Shown: positions 15,459-25,144 of the stretch, one piece after another
How the letters are laid out: each line of letters starts with the position of its first letter
Numbering within the stretch: position 1 is the stretch's first letter
From: Parasporobacterium paucivorans DSM 15970
Lineage (GTDB): Bacteria; Bacillota; Clostridia; Lachnospirales; Lachnospiraceae
Assembly (NCBI RefSeq): GCF_900141895.1
Contig: NZ_FQYT01000016.1
Coordinates: 1 to 64,000, forward strand
Direction: 5' to 3'
DNA: 64,000 nt
Notes under the pieces: model-generated
Told to the model about the DNA's origin: nothing
Databases searched by the model: none
What the model saw: only the letters and a program-made list of their open reading frames with translations
Program-made: the position numbers and the translations under genes

Positions 15459-17692
15459 CAAATCTCATCCTCCCGAATATGCATACGATGTGAATAGACT
15501 TCCTGTATATAATATATCTCATTTTCTTTTTTGTACCTGACCCAGCAGGTCAGATATTCTCCGACCATACGGCATACCACTTCACCGACTTCGTTTTCAT
15601 AGCCTTCACAGTTCTTTTCATTTAGCCATATCGTCTTTTTTACATCTCCTGCCGGAATCAGTGCCCTTTCCATGTCCACTAGCACATCTGCCGGAATTTC
15701 TATCTGAAGATCATCCCATTCTTCTTTTTCAGGATCAAATTTTTCCGCCCAATAGTTTTCCATTAAGGTCTGCTTTACCTGTAAATTATTATTTCTTTTT
15801 TCTTCCAACGATGTTAATGGCTTTTCCTCCAGTCCAAAAACCATATCCAGAATGTGCTTTGAAGCTTTTCCATGACTCTGGAATACTTCACGGCAGTTAA
15901 CACAATAAACTAAATACGGGAAATCGGATTCTTCGATTCGTTCCATGGCAACTTCATCATAAAACTCTGGATTTGCGAGCTGTATATGTCCGCCAAATCC
16001 GCAGCATTTCCCATTACTTTCATAATCTGTGGTCTCACATCCGGCTTTATCAGCCAGCTTACGGACAGCTTCCCTGACCTCTCCCATACCATATGCCGAA
16101 CAGGAGTCAAATATAGAAAATGTCCCGCCAACAGATGGCATATTTTCTTTTTCGAGCAGTTCATAAAGTGAAATCAACGAAACTTCCGGTAGAAAACGCG
16201 CAAAAGTACGGCGGCAGCTTGTGCATGCATAGATCACCACAGGTTTTCCCAGTTCTTCCCAGCTTTTCCTTAAGCGTTCCACATGTTCACTGAACCGGCC
16301 CTCTTCTCCCGCCCACAATGCAGGAATACCGCAGCAGTCCAGAATAACACCTGTCTTTTTATACTGTTTCAGTAATGCATCATAGGAAGCCAGGACATAA
16401 TCGGGATTAGATGCACCTAAGCGGCATCCGGGAAAAAATACATAATCACAGCCTGTTTCTCCAGGTGCAGGACGCATCAGTCCTGACTCAGATACTGCCT
16501 GTTCCATCTCTTTTAACCAGTATCCATGAAAAGCTGGTGGATAATTTCCACTTTTTACTCTATCCTTCCTTGAAAGTTCAAATACATCACCGATATTTAC
16601 ATTTTCTCCACATACATCAGCGCAGTGCCCGCATAAATTACACGACCACGTCTCCCGTGTAATGCATGCCGAACTTACCGAGTTCCGAGTCATTCCGTCC
16701 TGTGCCACATCTATCGCTATTCGTGGCGGCTTTTTCTTATATTTGGCAAGAAGGCTGCAGTCCTTCATACATTCCTCACAATCACACTGCATACAACGGC
16801 CTGCCTCTGCCTGTGCTTCTTCCACTGAATATACATCTCCTGCCGGAACGATATGAGGAGCCGGTTCAACATTATGATGCGGTGCATTTTTCTTACAGTC
16901 CATTTTTTCCCACTGGATATTTGCATGTTCAGCACTTCCCGTCTGAATGTATGACTCTATTGCTTTTGCTGCCATTGAAGCATGAGCCATTCCCTCAACG
17001 CAAGACATCCCAAGCAGTTCACCGCCAAGAAATACATTTTTAATTTCTGTCGTGCCCAGTTCAGTGTCACAACTGTCCAAAAGTCCGAAATTCTCACCGT
17101 TTTTTCCAGTCGCAATAAAAATAACATCAAATTCATCCAGCTGATATAAGTCTGTAATTTCTTCTCCAAAGCGAAAATCAACATCCAATGATTCGAACTT
17201 TTTTGCAAATTCAGCCTCATAGACTGGGAACCGCTGATGGGTACAAATACTTCCACCCCATACTTTATTTTTATCGAACACTACTACCGGATAACGTTTC
17301 CTGCTAAGATACAATGCACAGGCAAGTCCCACCGGTCCTGCCCCTACAACTACTGCACGCTGTGGCAGTGGCGGTAGCTTATAACTTTGTCTTTCCTTTT
17401 TTTCCTTTGCCTGCATACAGGCCTGTGCTGACATCCGAATAGAAATCGTTTCTTCATGAAGTACAGTACTTCTCTGACAATATTCTTCGCATGGTGCAGG
17501 ACAGATTTCACAAATCATGGCTGGAAACGGCAAAGTTTTATGCATTTCCTGCTGCGCCGCCTCAAGTCTTCCCTTGTAAATCTTTTTCAGAACAGATTTG
17601 ACATCTAAATGAAACGGGCAGGCAGCTATACAGGTAGCCGGTTCTCCATTATAACAATTTTTCACTAGCTCAAATACTTCCTCTCGTTCCAT
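15458..17692 (-). CDS. Flavin/Fe-S oxidoreductase with CCG domains (dicluster-binding protein)
   Basis: 744 aa in four parts. Residues 1-100 carry a GltD-type ferredoxin region (CIAACPFHLDV, CEICPAPCEEYC). Residues about 112-250 are an FAD/NAD-binding fold (VVVGAGPVGLACALYL). Residues about 300-400 hold two more cysteine sets (CMQCDCEECMKDC, CNLCGHCADVC). Residues about 425-620 contain HdrB-like CCG motifs (DCCGIPAL, KCCGFGGHIQL). The last ~85 residues form a domain shared with the 91 aa protein at 7641. It likely passes electrons from the aldehyde oxidoreductase to NAD(P), ferredoxin or a disulfide. AAGGAG lies nine bases before the ATG. Confidence 0.85.
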   Translation of the reverse strand: MEREEVFELVKNCYNGEPATCIAACPFHLDVKSVLKKIYKGRLEAAQQEMHKTLPFPAMICEICPAPCEEYCQRSTVLHEETISIRMSAQACMQAKEKKERQSYKLPPLPQRAVVVGAGPVGLACALYLSRKRYPVVVFDKNKVWGGSICTHQRFPVYEAEFAKKFESLDVDFRFGEEITDLYQLDEFDVIFIATGKNGENFGLLDSCDTELGTTEIKNVFLGGELLGMSCVEGMAHASMAAKAIESYIQTGSAEHANIQWEKMDCKKNAPHHNVEPAPHIVPAGDVYSVEEAQAEAGRCMQCDCEECMKDCSLLAKYKKKPPRIAIDVAQDGMTRNSVSSACITRETWSCNLCGHCADVCGENVNIGDVFELSRKDRVKSGNYPPAFHGYWLKEMEQAVSESGLMRPAPGETGCDYVFFPGCRLGASNPDYVLASYDALLKQYKKTGVILDCCGIPALWAGEEGRFSEHVERLRKSWEELGKPVVIYACTSCRRTFARFLPEVSLISLYELLEKENMPSVGGTFSIFDSCSAYGMGEVREAVRKLADKAGCETTDYESNGKCCGFGGHIQLANPEFYDEVAMERIEESDFPYLVYCVNCREVFQSHGKASKHILDMVFGLEEKPLTSLEEKRNNNLQVKQTLMENYWAEKFDPEKEEWDDLQIEIPADVLVDMERALIPAGDVKKTIWLNEKNCEGYENEVGEVVCRMVGEYLTCWVRYKKENEIYYIQEVYSHRMHIREDEI

Positions 17693-17819
17693 AAATCAAT
17701 CTCCTTTTTTCACAAAAAGCCGTAATACGATCCATAGTAATATTTCTATTCTACGGATGCACAACAGCTCTCCATCTCTTATTATTTATTATAACATTTT
17801 TTATTTGAATGTAAATCGC

Positions 17820-17935
17820 GTTGCATTTCCTAATTAAATAAAAAATCGTGGGATCACAGAGGCGCGGATAAAGTAAATATTGTTACGCAAACGCGCCTCG
17901 CGAGAGAGTTCGCAGGCGAACTCTTCGTTCTTTAT
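17820..17935 (-). other. Hairpins in the gap between oxidoreductase and dicluster genes
   Basis: On the minus strand GAGTTCGC/GCGAACTC makes a tight hairpin just after the oxidoreductase stop. Further on GAGGCGCG pairs with CGCGCCTC around a 33-base loop, followed after 14 bases by ATTTTTTATTT. Together these may form a partial terminator or an mRNA-stabilising structure that sets different levels for the abundant oxidoreductase and its accessory genes. The remainder of 17693-17820 holds no gene. Confidence 0.5.
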
Positions 17936-20773
17936 TTAAATTGGATTCTCACGAATATATTCAAGTTCATCCTCAAACTCTGTACCAAAGAAATACTTAG
18001 GCGGAGTCAGATCTTCTCCATTCTGGAGCTTCTGCCATCCGGCTTTGACCTTATCCGGTGTCGCAGGCAGATCATATATACGCACACCACATGCATTGTT
18101 GATACCATTAATGACCGGCATATGCGTACATGCCTGAAATACTTCTGCACATCCGCTTGAGCCATGTGGTCCATGTGGTCTTGGATCTCCTGCATAATAA
18201 TCCACGCGGATATCATCCGGAATCATTTCACAGCTTGGCACTCCACAGTAAGCCATATTATTCGCCTTGTCAGACGCATCATAATCTTCACTGAGTGCAA
18301 ATCCGATTCCATGTGAAATACCGCCATATGCCTGACCTTCTACTGATAACATGTTGCCGATCTTTCCAATATCTACAGCAATCGCGAATTTTAATACTTC
18401 TGTCTTGCCTGTATTAACATCAACTTCGACCAGAGCTGTACTTACACCATAAGTATATGATTTAAAACGGCTTCCTTCTCCGGTATTTGGATCCTGACAT
18501 GGATCAAGTCCATATCCCACTTCATCTACATGTCCCCTATATCTTGTCGGAATATTTTCTTCGATCATTTCCTCATATGTACGATATGTCCCATCTTCTT
18601 TACGCATTGCATCCAGCAGTTTATTACATGCTTCTATAAGCGCGCGACCACTCATATAATGAGAACGGCTTGCCGCTGAAAGACCAGAGTCTGGTGCAAG
18701 TTTTGTATCATTAGTGACCAGACGTACCTTGTCTGGGGTCACTCCAAGTGGTTCAAGATTCTTAAGAACATGAGTCATAGTTCCAATATCAGCACCCTGT
18801 CCAAGATCCTGCCATGTATTATAAACATTTATATAACCTCTTTCGCAAAGCTCAATATCATTTTCACAGTGGTCAATAAATCCTTTACCTACATTAAAGC
18901 CTCCCATGCCTATACCAACACCGACATGACGACCTTCTTTCTTCGCATCATCAGCAATTTTCTTAAATTCATCGTAATGAACTTTTATCATATCCAGTAA
19001 CTGTGGGTATGTATAAGTCAGATATGGTCTGCTGTTAATTGTCAGATCACCCGGTACTGCCACATTCTTCTTTCGGAATTCCCATGCATCAACTCCGACC
19101 GCCTCTGCTGCCATATCTGTAAGTGCTTCACTCATCGTATAGATCTGCGGTCCGCCAAACCCTCTGTATGCACATGTAAATGCATGATTAGATGAACCTG
19201 CACGGGCAAGAGCCTTGATATTTGGAATATTATAGCCCTGAAATGGTACGGAGATCAGGTTACCAAATGCAATTGACGCTGTTCCTGCATAAGAACCATG
19301 ATCCATTGCCACATCGAATTCTACCGCTTCTATCATACCGTCTTCACTACATGCAAGTCTGCCGTTGGAATAAGTTGCTGAACGTTTTCCTGTCATATGC
19401 ATATGCTCTTCATAAGTCAGTGTCATTGATACCGGCATATTTATCGTCATTACAGCAACTCCGGCAAGAGCGAACAGATTTGAAATCGTAGAATATCCAA
19501 AACATCCGCCCGCAGGATTATTGACCATACGGATCATTTCAGGCTCCAGACCTATTGCAGGTGCCAGCTCGTCACGGCATCCATAAAGATCATGAGTCTT
19601 GCTCATAATAGTGAGCATTCCATCCTCATCCCAGTATCCCTGGAATACATCCGGTTCAATAGTCAGATGCGGCTCATGCTGACTGTGCCAGCTGCCCTCA
19701 ACAACGACTGGGGCTTCCTCAAAAATTTCTTCTGTATCTTTACCTTTATACAAAGGTGCAAATAAATACTGATTTGGCACATTTGGATGAAGCTGAAGTG
19801 CATCTGTTGCAAAAGATTCTAAAACATTCATATATGATGGTAATATCTCTAAATCAGCTTTAACTTTTTTAGCAGCCTCTCTGGCAATATCTGTTGATAC
19901 AGCCGCAACAATTGCATAAATGTCGCCACGGCGGTTGACTACCTCGTCACAGATCAATGGAAATTTAGGCGCTCCCTGTCCTTTCTGACGCGGCACAACT
20001 GCAGGAAATGAAATATCATTACTTCCCTGAACATTAGCCGCAGTAATTACTTTAATAACTCCTGGTATTGCTTCTGCTTCTGATACATCAATACTCTTTA
20101 TACGAGCATGTGGTACGCCTGCCATGACCGGAGCAAGATATGCAACGGTTCCAGGCATTTTCAGTCCTATATCATCACCATAATCTATAGTGCCGCATAC
20201 TTTTGCCAGTGCTGTCGGACGTGGCAATGAACTTCCATAATACTCTTCACCTTCGCCAAGTTTCCATGTAATATCCTCCATGGTCTTTTCACCGCGAAGA
20301 ACTGCTGCTGCATCCATAGCTGCATCTACTAACTGCTTATAACCTGTACAACGGCATACGTTTTTATTTTTTGTATACCATTTACGCACTTCTTCTCTGG
20401 TCGGACTTTTGTTTTCCAACAGCAGTGCATAGGTCGAAACAATAAATCCAGGTGTACAGAATCCGCACTGAGCACCGCCATGTGTAATCCATGCCATCTG
20501 AATCGGATGTAGATTATCCGGTGTTCCTATTCCTTCAATTGTAGTAATTTCTGCATACTCTGGAACTTTCTTCATCTTTATAACGCAGGCGCGAACCAGT
20601 TTATTATTCATAATAACAGAACATGCTCCACAAACTCCTTTGTCACAGCCTATTTTAGTCCCAGTCAGCCCGAACCTGCGCAGAACATTTGCCAAACTGT
20701 CTTTTTCGGAATTATATACTACATGTCTCTGTGCTCCATTGATTACAATAGATTTTCTTGATATTTTCCCCAT
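17936..20773 (-). CDS. Molybdopterin-dependent aldehyde oxidoreductase (xanthine oxidase family, Mop-like)
   Basis: 945 aa, a single-chain enzyme. Residues 1-80 hold the plant-type [2Fe-2S] site (CDKGVCGAC, then LVRAC); residues about 100-160 hold the second cluster (CGFCTPGF, CRCTGYKQLVD). The molybdenum part follows, with IEPDVFQGYWDEDG, RGFGGPQIYTM and near the C-terminus HGPHGSSGCAEVFQAC, where the glutamate is the expected catalytic residue. No FAD domain is present, as in Desulfovibrio Mop. It oxidises aldehydes to acids using water and passes electrons through its clusters. It is 31 bases downstream of the alcohol dehydrogenase, forming an alcohol-to-acid pair. Confidence 0.9.
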   Translation of the reverse strand: MGKISRKSIVINGAQRHVVYNSEKDSLANVLRRFGLTGTKIGCDKGVCGACSVIMNNKLVRACVIKMKKVPEYAEITTIEGIGTPDNLHPIQMAWITHGGAQCGFCTPGFIVSTYALLLENKSPTREEVRKWYTKNKNVCRCTGYKQLVDAAMDAAAVLRGEKTMEDITWKLGEGEEYYGSSLPRPTALAKVCGTIDYGDDIGLKMPGTVAYLAPVMAGVPHARIKSIDVSEAEAIPGVIKVITAANVQGSNDISFPAVVPRQKGQGAPKFPLICDEVVNRRGDIYAIVAAVSTDIAREAAKKVKADLEILPSYMNVLESFATDALQLHPNVPNQYLFAPLYKGKDTEEIFEEAPVVVEGSWHSQHEPHLTIEPDVFQGYWDEDGMLTIMSKTHDLYGCRDELAPAIGLEPEMIRMVNNPAGGCFGYSTISNLFALAGVAVMTINMPVSMTLTYEEHMHMTGKRSATYSNGRLACSEDGMIEAVEFDVAMDHGSYAGTASIAFGNLISVPFQGYNIPNIKALARAGSSNHAFTCAYRGFGGPQIYTMSEALTDMAAEAVGVDAWEFRKKNVAVPGDLTINSRPYLTYTYPQLLDMIKVHYDEFKKIADDAKKEGRHVGVGIGMGGFNVGKGFIDHCENDIELCERGYINVYNTWQDLGQGADIGTMTHVLKNLEPLGVTPDKVRLVTNDTKLAPDSGLSAASRSHYMSGRALIEACNKLLDAMRKEDGTYRTYEEMIEENIPTRYRGHVDEVGYGLDPCQDPNTGEGSRFKSYTYGVSTALVEVDVNTGKTEVLKFAIAVDIGKIGNMLSVEGQAYGGISHGIGFALSEDYDASDKANNMAYCGVPSCEMIPDDIRVDYYAGDPRPHGPHGSSGCAEVFQACTHMPVINGINNACGVRIYDLPATPDKVKAGWQKLQNGEDLTPPKYFFGTEFEDELEYIRENPI

Positions 20774-20804
20774 TTTTCACCTCATATATTTAGTATCTAT
20801 AATA

Positions 20805-21902
20805 TTATTCCATATATAAAACAGCTTTTAATACAGAACCTTTTTTCGTATCTTCAAATGCCTCATTTATTTCTTCAAAAGGATAATATTTTATAAGCTT
20901 ATCAAATGGGAACATTCCTTTACGATAATAATCTAACAGCTGTGGAATAAATATCTTCGGAATTGAACATCCCTCTACCAGACCTGCTAATGTTTTTCCA
21001 ACTCCCATCAGATCTTCTTCAACATTAATTGTCAGATCCTGTGTCGCTCCCAGAACAATGCATGTTCCAAGCGGACGTGTGCACTGCAAACTCTGACGTA
21101 CACATACACCGATTCCTGTACAGTCAATTGCATAGTTGCTTCCCAGACCTCCTGTAAGTTCACATACACGTTCCTGAACGCTCTCTGCTTCTCTGGAATT
21201 AATAATATCTGTCGCTCCCAGTTCTAAAGCCAGTTCCAGACGTGACTGGACCACATCACAGGCAATAATAGTCGTACATCCGGCAATTTTAGCTGCCATA
21301 ACAGCACTCAGCCCGACTGGACCGCATCCTGTAATAATAATTGAACTGTCTGGTCCGGGTTTAAGATAATTCAAAACCGCACCTGCACCTGTCTGGATTC
21401 CGCATCCCATTGGCGCTACCATTTTAAGATCTATATCTTCTGCTACAGGGATAAGATTATTCACATGAACAACCGCATGTGATGCAAAAGCTCCCTGGCC
21501 AAAAAATGAAGAAACATATGTATCTCCCTTTTTCAAACGTTTAGTATCATCGAACTGTACTCCTCCAAAATTCAGTCTTCGATTTTCTATACAGCCATAA
21601 GGTCTTCCTGTTCTGCATGCTTCACAGGTGCCACAGTAACCATATGAAAATCCGACCTTATCTCCAGGTTTAAATTCTGTTACACACGGGCCCACTTCCA
21701 GTACAGTCCCACATCCCTCATGCCCGAATACCGCAGGTAATGGAACCGGGATGATCTGCTGCCTTGCAACTTCATCCGTATGACAGACTCCACAGGCTGC
21801 TATTTTTATAAGAACTTCTCCCTGTTTTGGAGGTTCTAATTCCAACTCACAAATATTAAAAGGTTCTCCCTTTGTTTCTATCAATGCAGCTTGTATTTTC
21901 AT
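20805..21902 (-). CDS. Zinc-dependent alcohol dehydrogenase
   Basis: 365 aa, medium-chain family. The catalytic zinc ligands are in CGVCHTDE and GHEGCG; the structural zinc site is CGTCEACRTGRPYGC (C-x2-C-x2-C-x7-C). The nucleotide fold is ITGCGPVGLSAVMAAKIAG with an acidic residue after the second strand (ACDVVQ), indicating NAD rather than NADP. The overall pattern resembles benzyl/aryl alcohol dehydrogenases. It should make the aldehyde that the next gene product oxidises. It follows the broken symporter gene by 22 bases. Confidence 0.87.
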   Translation of the reverse strand: MKIQAALIETKGEPFNICELELEPPKQGEVLIKIAACGVCHTDEVARQQIIPVPLPAVFGHEGCGTVLEVGPCVTEFKPGDKVGFSYGYCGTCEACRTGRPYGCIENRRLNFGGVQFDDTKRLKKGDTYVSSFFGQGAFASHAVVHVNNLIPVAEDIDLKMVAPMGCGIQTGAGAVLNYLKPGPDSSIIITGCGPVGLSAVMAAKIAGCTTIIACDVVQSRLELALELGATDIINSREAESVQERVCELTGGLGSNYAIDCTGIGVCVRQSLQCTRPLGTCIVLGATQDLTINVEEDLMGVGKTLAGLVEGCSIPKIFIPQLLDYYRKGMFPFDKLIKYYPFEEINEAFEDTKKGSVLKAVLYME

Positions 21903-21924
21903 TCACAAACTCCTTTCAATTCAT

Positions 21925-22313
21925 CTATATTATTTTTAATATCTTGATCTTAGGTCCAAAAACTTTTCCAAGTGCCTGTGGAAATGTCTGTACTTTCAGT
22001 TTTCTGAACATAGGTCCGAACCATAACAGAAATACCGGTACGAATACACCTCCTGATAAAATTCCCCACCAGGCAATCGCTGCACCCAGTCCTGCCTGAG
22101 ACTCATAAAGAGATGTCGTACGACCTCCTCCTAATGGTGCCAGTACAAAAGAGCACATTACCGCGAACCAATCCAGACGGCCTCTTGCAGTAAAAAACTC
22201 TTTATCACTTTTCTTTTCTACGCCCCCTTGTCTTTTTTCTGCAATCTTGTACGATATGCACAAAGAGCGCTGAAAAAGCCAAAATACGCAATAGCTATTA
22301 TAATAGGTATCAT
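21925..22313 (-). pseudogene. Truncated and frameshifted sodium:solute symporter
   Basis: From an ATG at 22313 with AAAGGAGAG upstream the frame starts MIPIIIAIAYFGFFSAL, then shifts; the next frame carries SDKEFFTARGRLDWFAVM and APLGGGRTTSLYES, ending FGPKIKILKII at 21925. It matches residues 1-130 of the intact symporter at 8683 (of 494). So it is both frameshifted near residue 25 and cut at the 3' end, right where the alcohol dehydrogenase begins. The deletion may have brought the dehydrogenase under the symporter's promoter. Confidence 0.85.
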
Positions 22314-22448
22314 GTTTTCTCTCCTTTATTAAATTTTTTACAACTAACTAATTTCTATTTTCCCCTTTTTCCTTTTTCACCTCCGCTTGTTCTTTATACT
22401 TTTCCGGAATCTCAAGCCTTTTTGCTATGAAGATTTTATTTCCTTTTT

Positions 22449-22477
22449 TATAAAATAAAAATGTCTGAGTTTGTCAG
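22449..22477 (-). promoter_or_regulatory. Candidate promoter of the dehydrogenase/oxidoreductase operon
   Basis: On the minus strand CTGACA (22477-22472), a 17-base spacer and TTTATA (22454-22449) resemble a sigma-A promoter. It lies about 135 bases upstream of the broken symporter start and would drive the symporter remnant, alcohol dehydrogenase and aldehyde oxidoreductase. Confidence 0.45.
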
Positions 22478-22672
22478 AATAAACGTTGTAATTTTTTAAC
22501 AAACAGGCAGTTTTTTCTAATCTGTTTATCTAATTCTAGCATCTCGGACAGCCACAGAACAGATGAAATCTTAGATAGAGCAATCAAAAAAATTGAAGGT
22601 ATAAAAAATACCACAGAACCTGTTAAAGTTCGTAAATGATTCAAAAAACGTTGTTATTCCAGAAAACTCCTG

Positions 22673-22765
22673 ATTATAGCTCTTTATCAACTCAACATAC
22701 TCATTCGAGGTGAACTGGGTCCCTTGATCACTATTTATGATTTCCGAAGCTCCATACTTACTTAC
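22673..22765 (-). pseudogene. IS3-family transposase remnant
   Basis: A short frame reads SKYGASEIINSDQGTQFTSN then EYVELIKSY, the integrase-core segment around the second catalytic aspartate of IS3-type transposases. Only about 30 codons remain, followed by unrelated sequence. It abuts the tyrosine recombinase remnant. Confidence 0.75.
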
Positions 22766-23096
22766 TCGTCTTTTGTCCAATAAAGCATTTCATCTGCTTT
22801 GCTCTTTCCAATGGTGCCAGCTTTTTACACGGATTATTTTTTAAGTCATAATACCGCTCCGCATAATTAAAAATTGCCGCCAGTTGATTATTAATAGTCT
22901 TTAAATAAGTCGCTGAATATCCATCTTTCATCAATTAATTTTGCCATTTCCGAATATCTGCCGCCTTGATATCATTGATTTGTTTGTCTTTGAAATAAGG
23001 CAAAATCTTGAGATCAATAATATATTTCTTTGTTCTCATAGTTGTCTCTTTCAAGCGCTTCTCAATATCTTCGTAATAAAGCTCCACAATACTAAA
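22755..23096 (-). pseudogene. Tyrosine recombinase (integrase) N-terminal remnant
   Basis: The minus strand encodes VELYYEDIEKRLKETTMRTK, then FKDKQINDIKAADIRKWQN, an in-frame TAA, and LMKDGYSATYLKTINNQLAA with NYAERYYDLKNNPCKK. This is the core-binding (SAM-like) domain of phage and Tn-type integrases. The catalytic domain is absent, replaced by the IS3 fragment, so the gene is dead. It indicates that an integrative element once occupied this site. Confidence 0.85.
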
Positions 23097-23102
23097 AACT
23101 TA

Positions 23103-23993
23103 TATCCTCAGTCACCAATAGATACTATTTTTAATCAAACCACTCAAAAAGGTTATTTATTATCGGAAGATATGTCCATATTTATTGAAAATGACATGAA
23201 ATTCACGATAGCAAAACGCCAAAAATTTGATTACCTTTTTGCAGAGATAATCGAAAGTGAATCTCTTACCGAATTAGATATACAAGATAAAATAAAATTT
23301 ACTGAAATTGATTATGAGGCGTCTTACCGTTTACTATGTTTAGATCTACCATTTTTAAACGAGTTGCCAAATGAACATATTTTACATGAGATTTCAGATT
23401 CACTCATTAAGTCATATACCACAATTTATAAAAACAAAGTCTATATTTTACTTGTAGATGCTATTAATCTTACTGACATACAAAAGAAACAGAATCTTAA
23501 TTTTACCTTCACAGTACTTTCCGGTATTTTAAAACGATATAATGCCAGGTGTGGAATCAGTCTGCCTTTTTGCAAACTCAAGCAAATGAGTGAAGCATAT
23601 TTACAAGCTACTTCCGCATTAGACCTTGGTAATTTTCCGAAAAAAAATGATGGTTACTTTGATTATAATGATTATAGAATCTTTCATTTACTGACTATTT
23701 GTAACGATAAAACACCTATTAAGAATTTCAGTAATCCTAAGCTTTTGAAAATATATGAAAATGAGAATAACAAGAAAGCTGACAGACTCCAAATTCTTAG
23801 GACATATCTTGAGAATAACTGTAAAATAACTGAAACCGCCCTTGAATTACATATGCATAGAAACAGTATCATTTATCATATACAGCAGATTGAAGAACTC
23901 TACCAAATAAATACTAATGATTTTAAGGAACGCCTTGATTTAATGTTAACATTTGAAATCATGGATTTTATAAATTATCAAACTCAAGGATAG
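23103..23993 (+). pseudogene. PucR/CdaR-family regulator, 5'-truncated
   Basis: The open frame extends 5' to 22941, but its first ~54 codons are antisense to the integrase remnant, so homology starts near 23103 (PQSPIDTIFNQTT). The C-terminal helix-turn-helix is intact: LRTYLENNCKITETALELHM, then HRNSIIYHIQQIEELY, as in PucR C-terminal domains. The N-terminal sensor part is missing compared with the 506 aa relative at 27594. It was probably cut by insertion of the integrase-bearing element. Base composition is clearly AT-richer than the block to its left. Confidence 0.75.
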
Positions 23994-24048
23994 CGGTTTA
24001 CCGTTATCCTATTGGAAGTATGGAGTAGGAATATCTTATTATTGAAAC

Positions 24049-24085
24049 GAGGCATGAATGCTGGATACCCAAGCACTCATGCCTC
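24049..24085 (-). terminator. Hairpin after the HD gene
   Basis: GAGGCATGA and TCATGCCTC pair perfectly, with an additional TGCT/AGCA inside. On the minus strand it follows the HD-protein stop (24108) by 22 bases and is trailed by GTTTCAATAATAAG, a weak T-tract. Confidence 0.6.
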
Positions 24086-24107
24086 AAAATTTATATAGAA
24101 AGCTATT

Positions 24108-24605
24108 TCACACTCTTCTCTTATACATAGAATCCAGCATGGATGTCCCTGATTTTGTCCTGAATATCCTGGACTTCACGTTCTCTACTGCTTCACTGTT
24201 CATTTCATCCTCCCAGGCATTCACCAGAAAATCCGATTCCACAAGTATCTGATAATCACTGGTATCGATATTCTTGTAGGTATGGTGATGCGCAATCAGC
24301 CAGCATACTCTTTCGATGATGGGAGCTTCTGTCCCCAGATTTTCCAGGAGTATCTTCGCCTCATTAGGACCTTCCAGCTGCTGATAATGCCCGGAAGAAC
24401 TATGGTACTTCTCTTCACTAATCTTGATGCCGATGTCATGGGTAATGGCGGCAATCTCAAGTATTTCCTGGGTCTTTTGATCCAATCCTTCCAGTTCCCC
24501 GATTGTTTTGGCGAATGCGTATACTTTGACAAGGTGATTGATCCGTCTTATATCTCCCTCAAAATATCCGATCATTGCCTCCATGACTTTTGCGCTTTGA
24601 TTCAT
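24108..24605 (-). CDS. HD-domain phosphohydrolase
   Basis: 165 aa. The metal-binding histidines appear in RRINHLVKVYAFA, EIAAITHDIGIKISE and IAHHHTYKNI, spaced as in small HD hydrolases. It probably cleaves a nucleotide or phosphomonoester. It begins eight bases after the thioredoxin-like gene, so the two form an operon. GTGAGGACATG style spacing (GAGG, then ATG) supports the start. Substrate unknown. The nucleotidyltransferase at 4438 carries a separate HD domain that is not closely similar. Confidence 0.85.
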   Translation of the reverse strand: MNQSAKVMEAMIGYFEGDIRRINHLVKVYAFAKTIGELEGLDQKTQEILEIAAITHDIGIKISEEKYHSSSGHYQQLEGPNEAKILLENLGTEAPIIERVCWLIAHHHTYKNIDTSDYQILVESDFLVNAWEDEMNSEAVENVKSRIFRTKSGTSMLDSMYKRRV

Positions 24606-24613
24606 GTCCTCAC

Positions 24614-24943
24614 CTATTCCCCATATAGTAAACTATAATACCTTGAAACCCCCTTATTTAATTCCTGAACGCTGAAGCATCTGGCTTCTCTTATTGTCAT
24701 TTTCCCCTCGACAAACACAAGAACGGCAGGAATGGTAAAAAAGTTGTAGTAGGCTGCGATGTCCTGAGATTTCTCCGCATCTACGTGCATACTTTTAATC
24801 TTTGGAAATGCCTGCAGCATTTCTTCAATCTTTGGTTTCAAGGCAGTACACACTCCGCAGGATCTGCCACTGAAGTAAATCAAAACCATTGCGTTGTCAT
24901 TGATTGATTGCTGGATTTCATCCAGCGAGGCTGTGTTTTGCAA
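24614..24943 (-). CDS. Thioredoxin-like protein
   Basis: 109 aa. The redox motif is CGVC in IYFSGRSCGVCTALKP, followed by the cis-proline segment FFTIPAVLVFVEG. These are the main features of a thioredoxin fold; the active-site pair differs from the standard CGPC, suggesting a specialised reductase or disulfide-handling partner. It is cytoplasmic (no signal peptide). It is the first gene of a pair with the HD protein. Confidence 0.88.
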   Translation of the reverse strand: MQNTASLDEIQQSINDNAMVLIYFSGRSCGVCTALKPKIEEMLQAFPKIKSMHVDAEKSQDIAAYYNFFTIPAVLVFVEGKMTIREARCFSVQELNKGVSRYYSLLYGE

Positions 24944-25144
24944 TAGGGATCAGCTCCATTTCATCTAGAGATTTTGGACCGAAGTGTTGCTGTCAGTATG
25001 TGATAATTGTATCTCTGAATTTTCATATTAACAACTAAATCTCGTAAAATTTATTTGCATGAAATCACTTCCTTTCTAAATACAGTATATGCTTTTTATA
25101 TGCCAAAAATCTCCAACAGGTTGCCCTATTAGAGATTTTATTAA

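Noticed and set aside
22941-23102. N-terminal extension of the PucR fragment
   Set aside because: These codons are the complement of the integrase remnant; no start or homology supports them.
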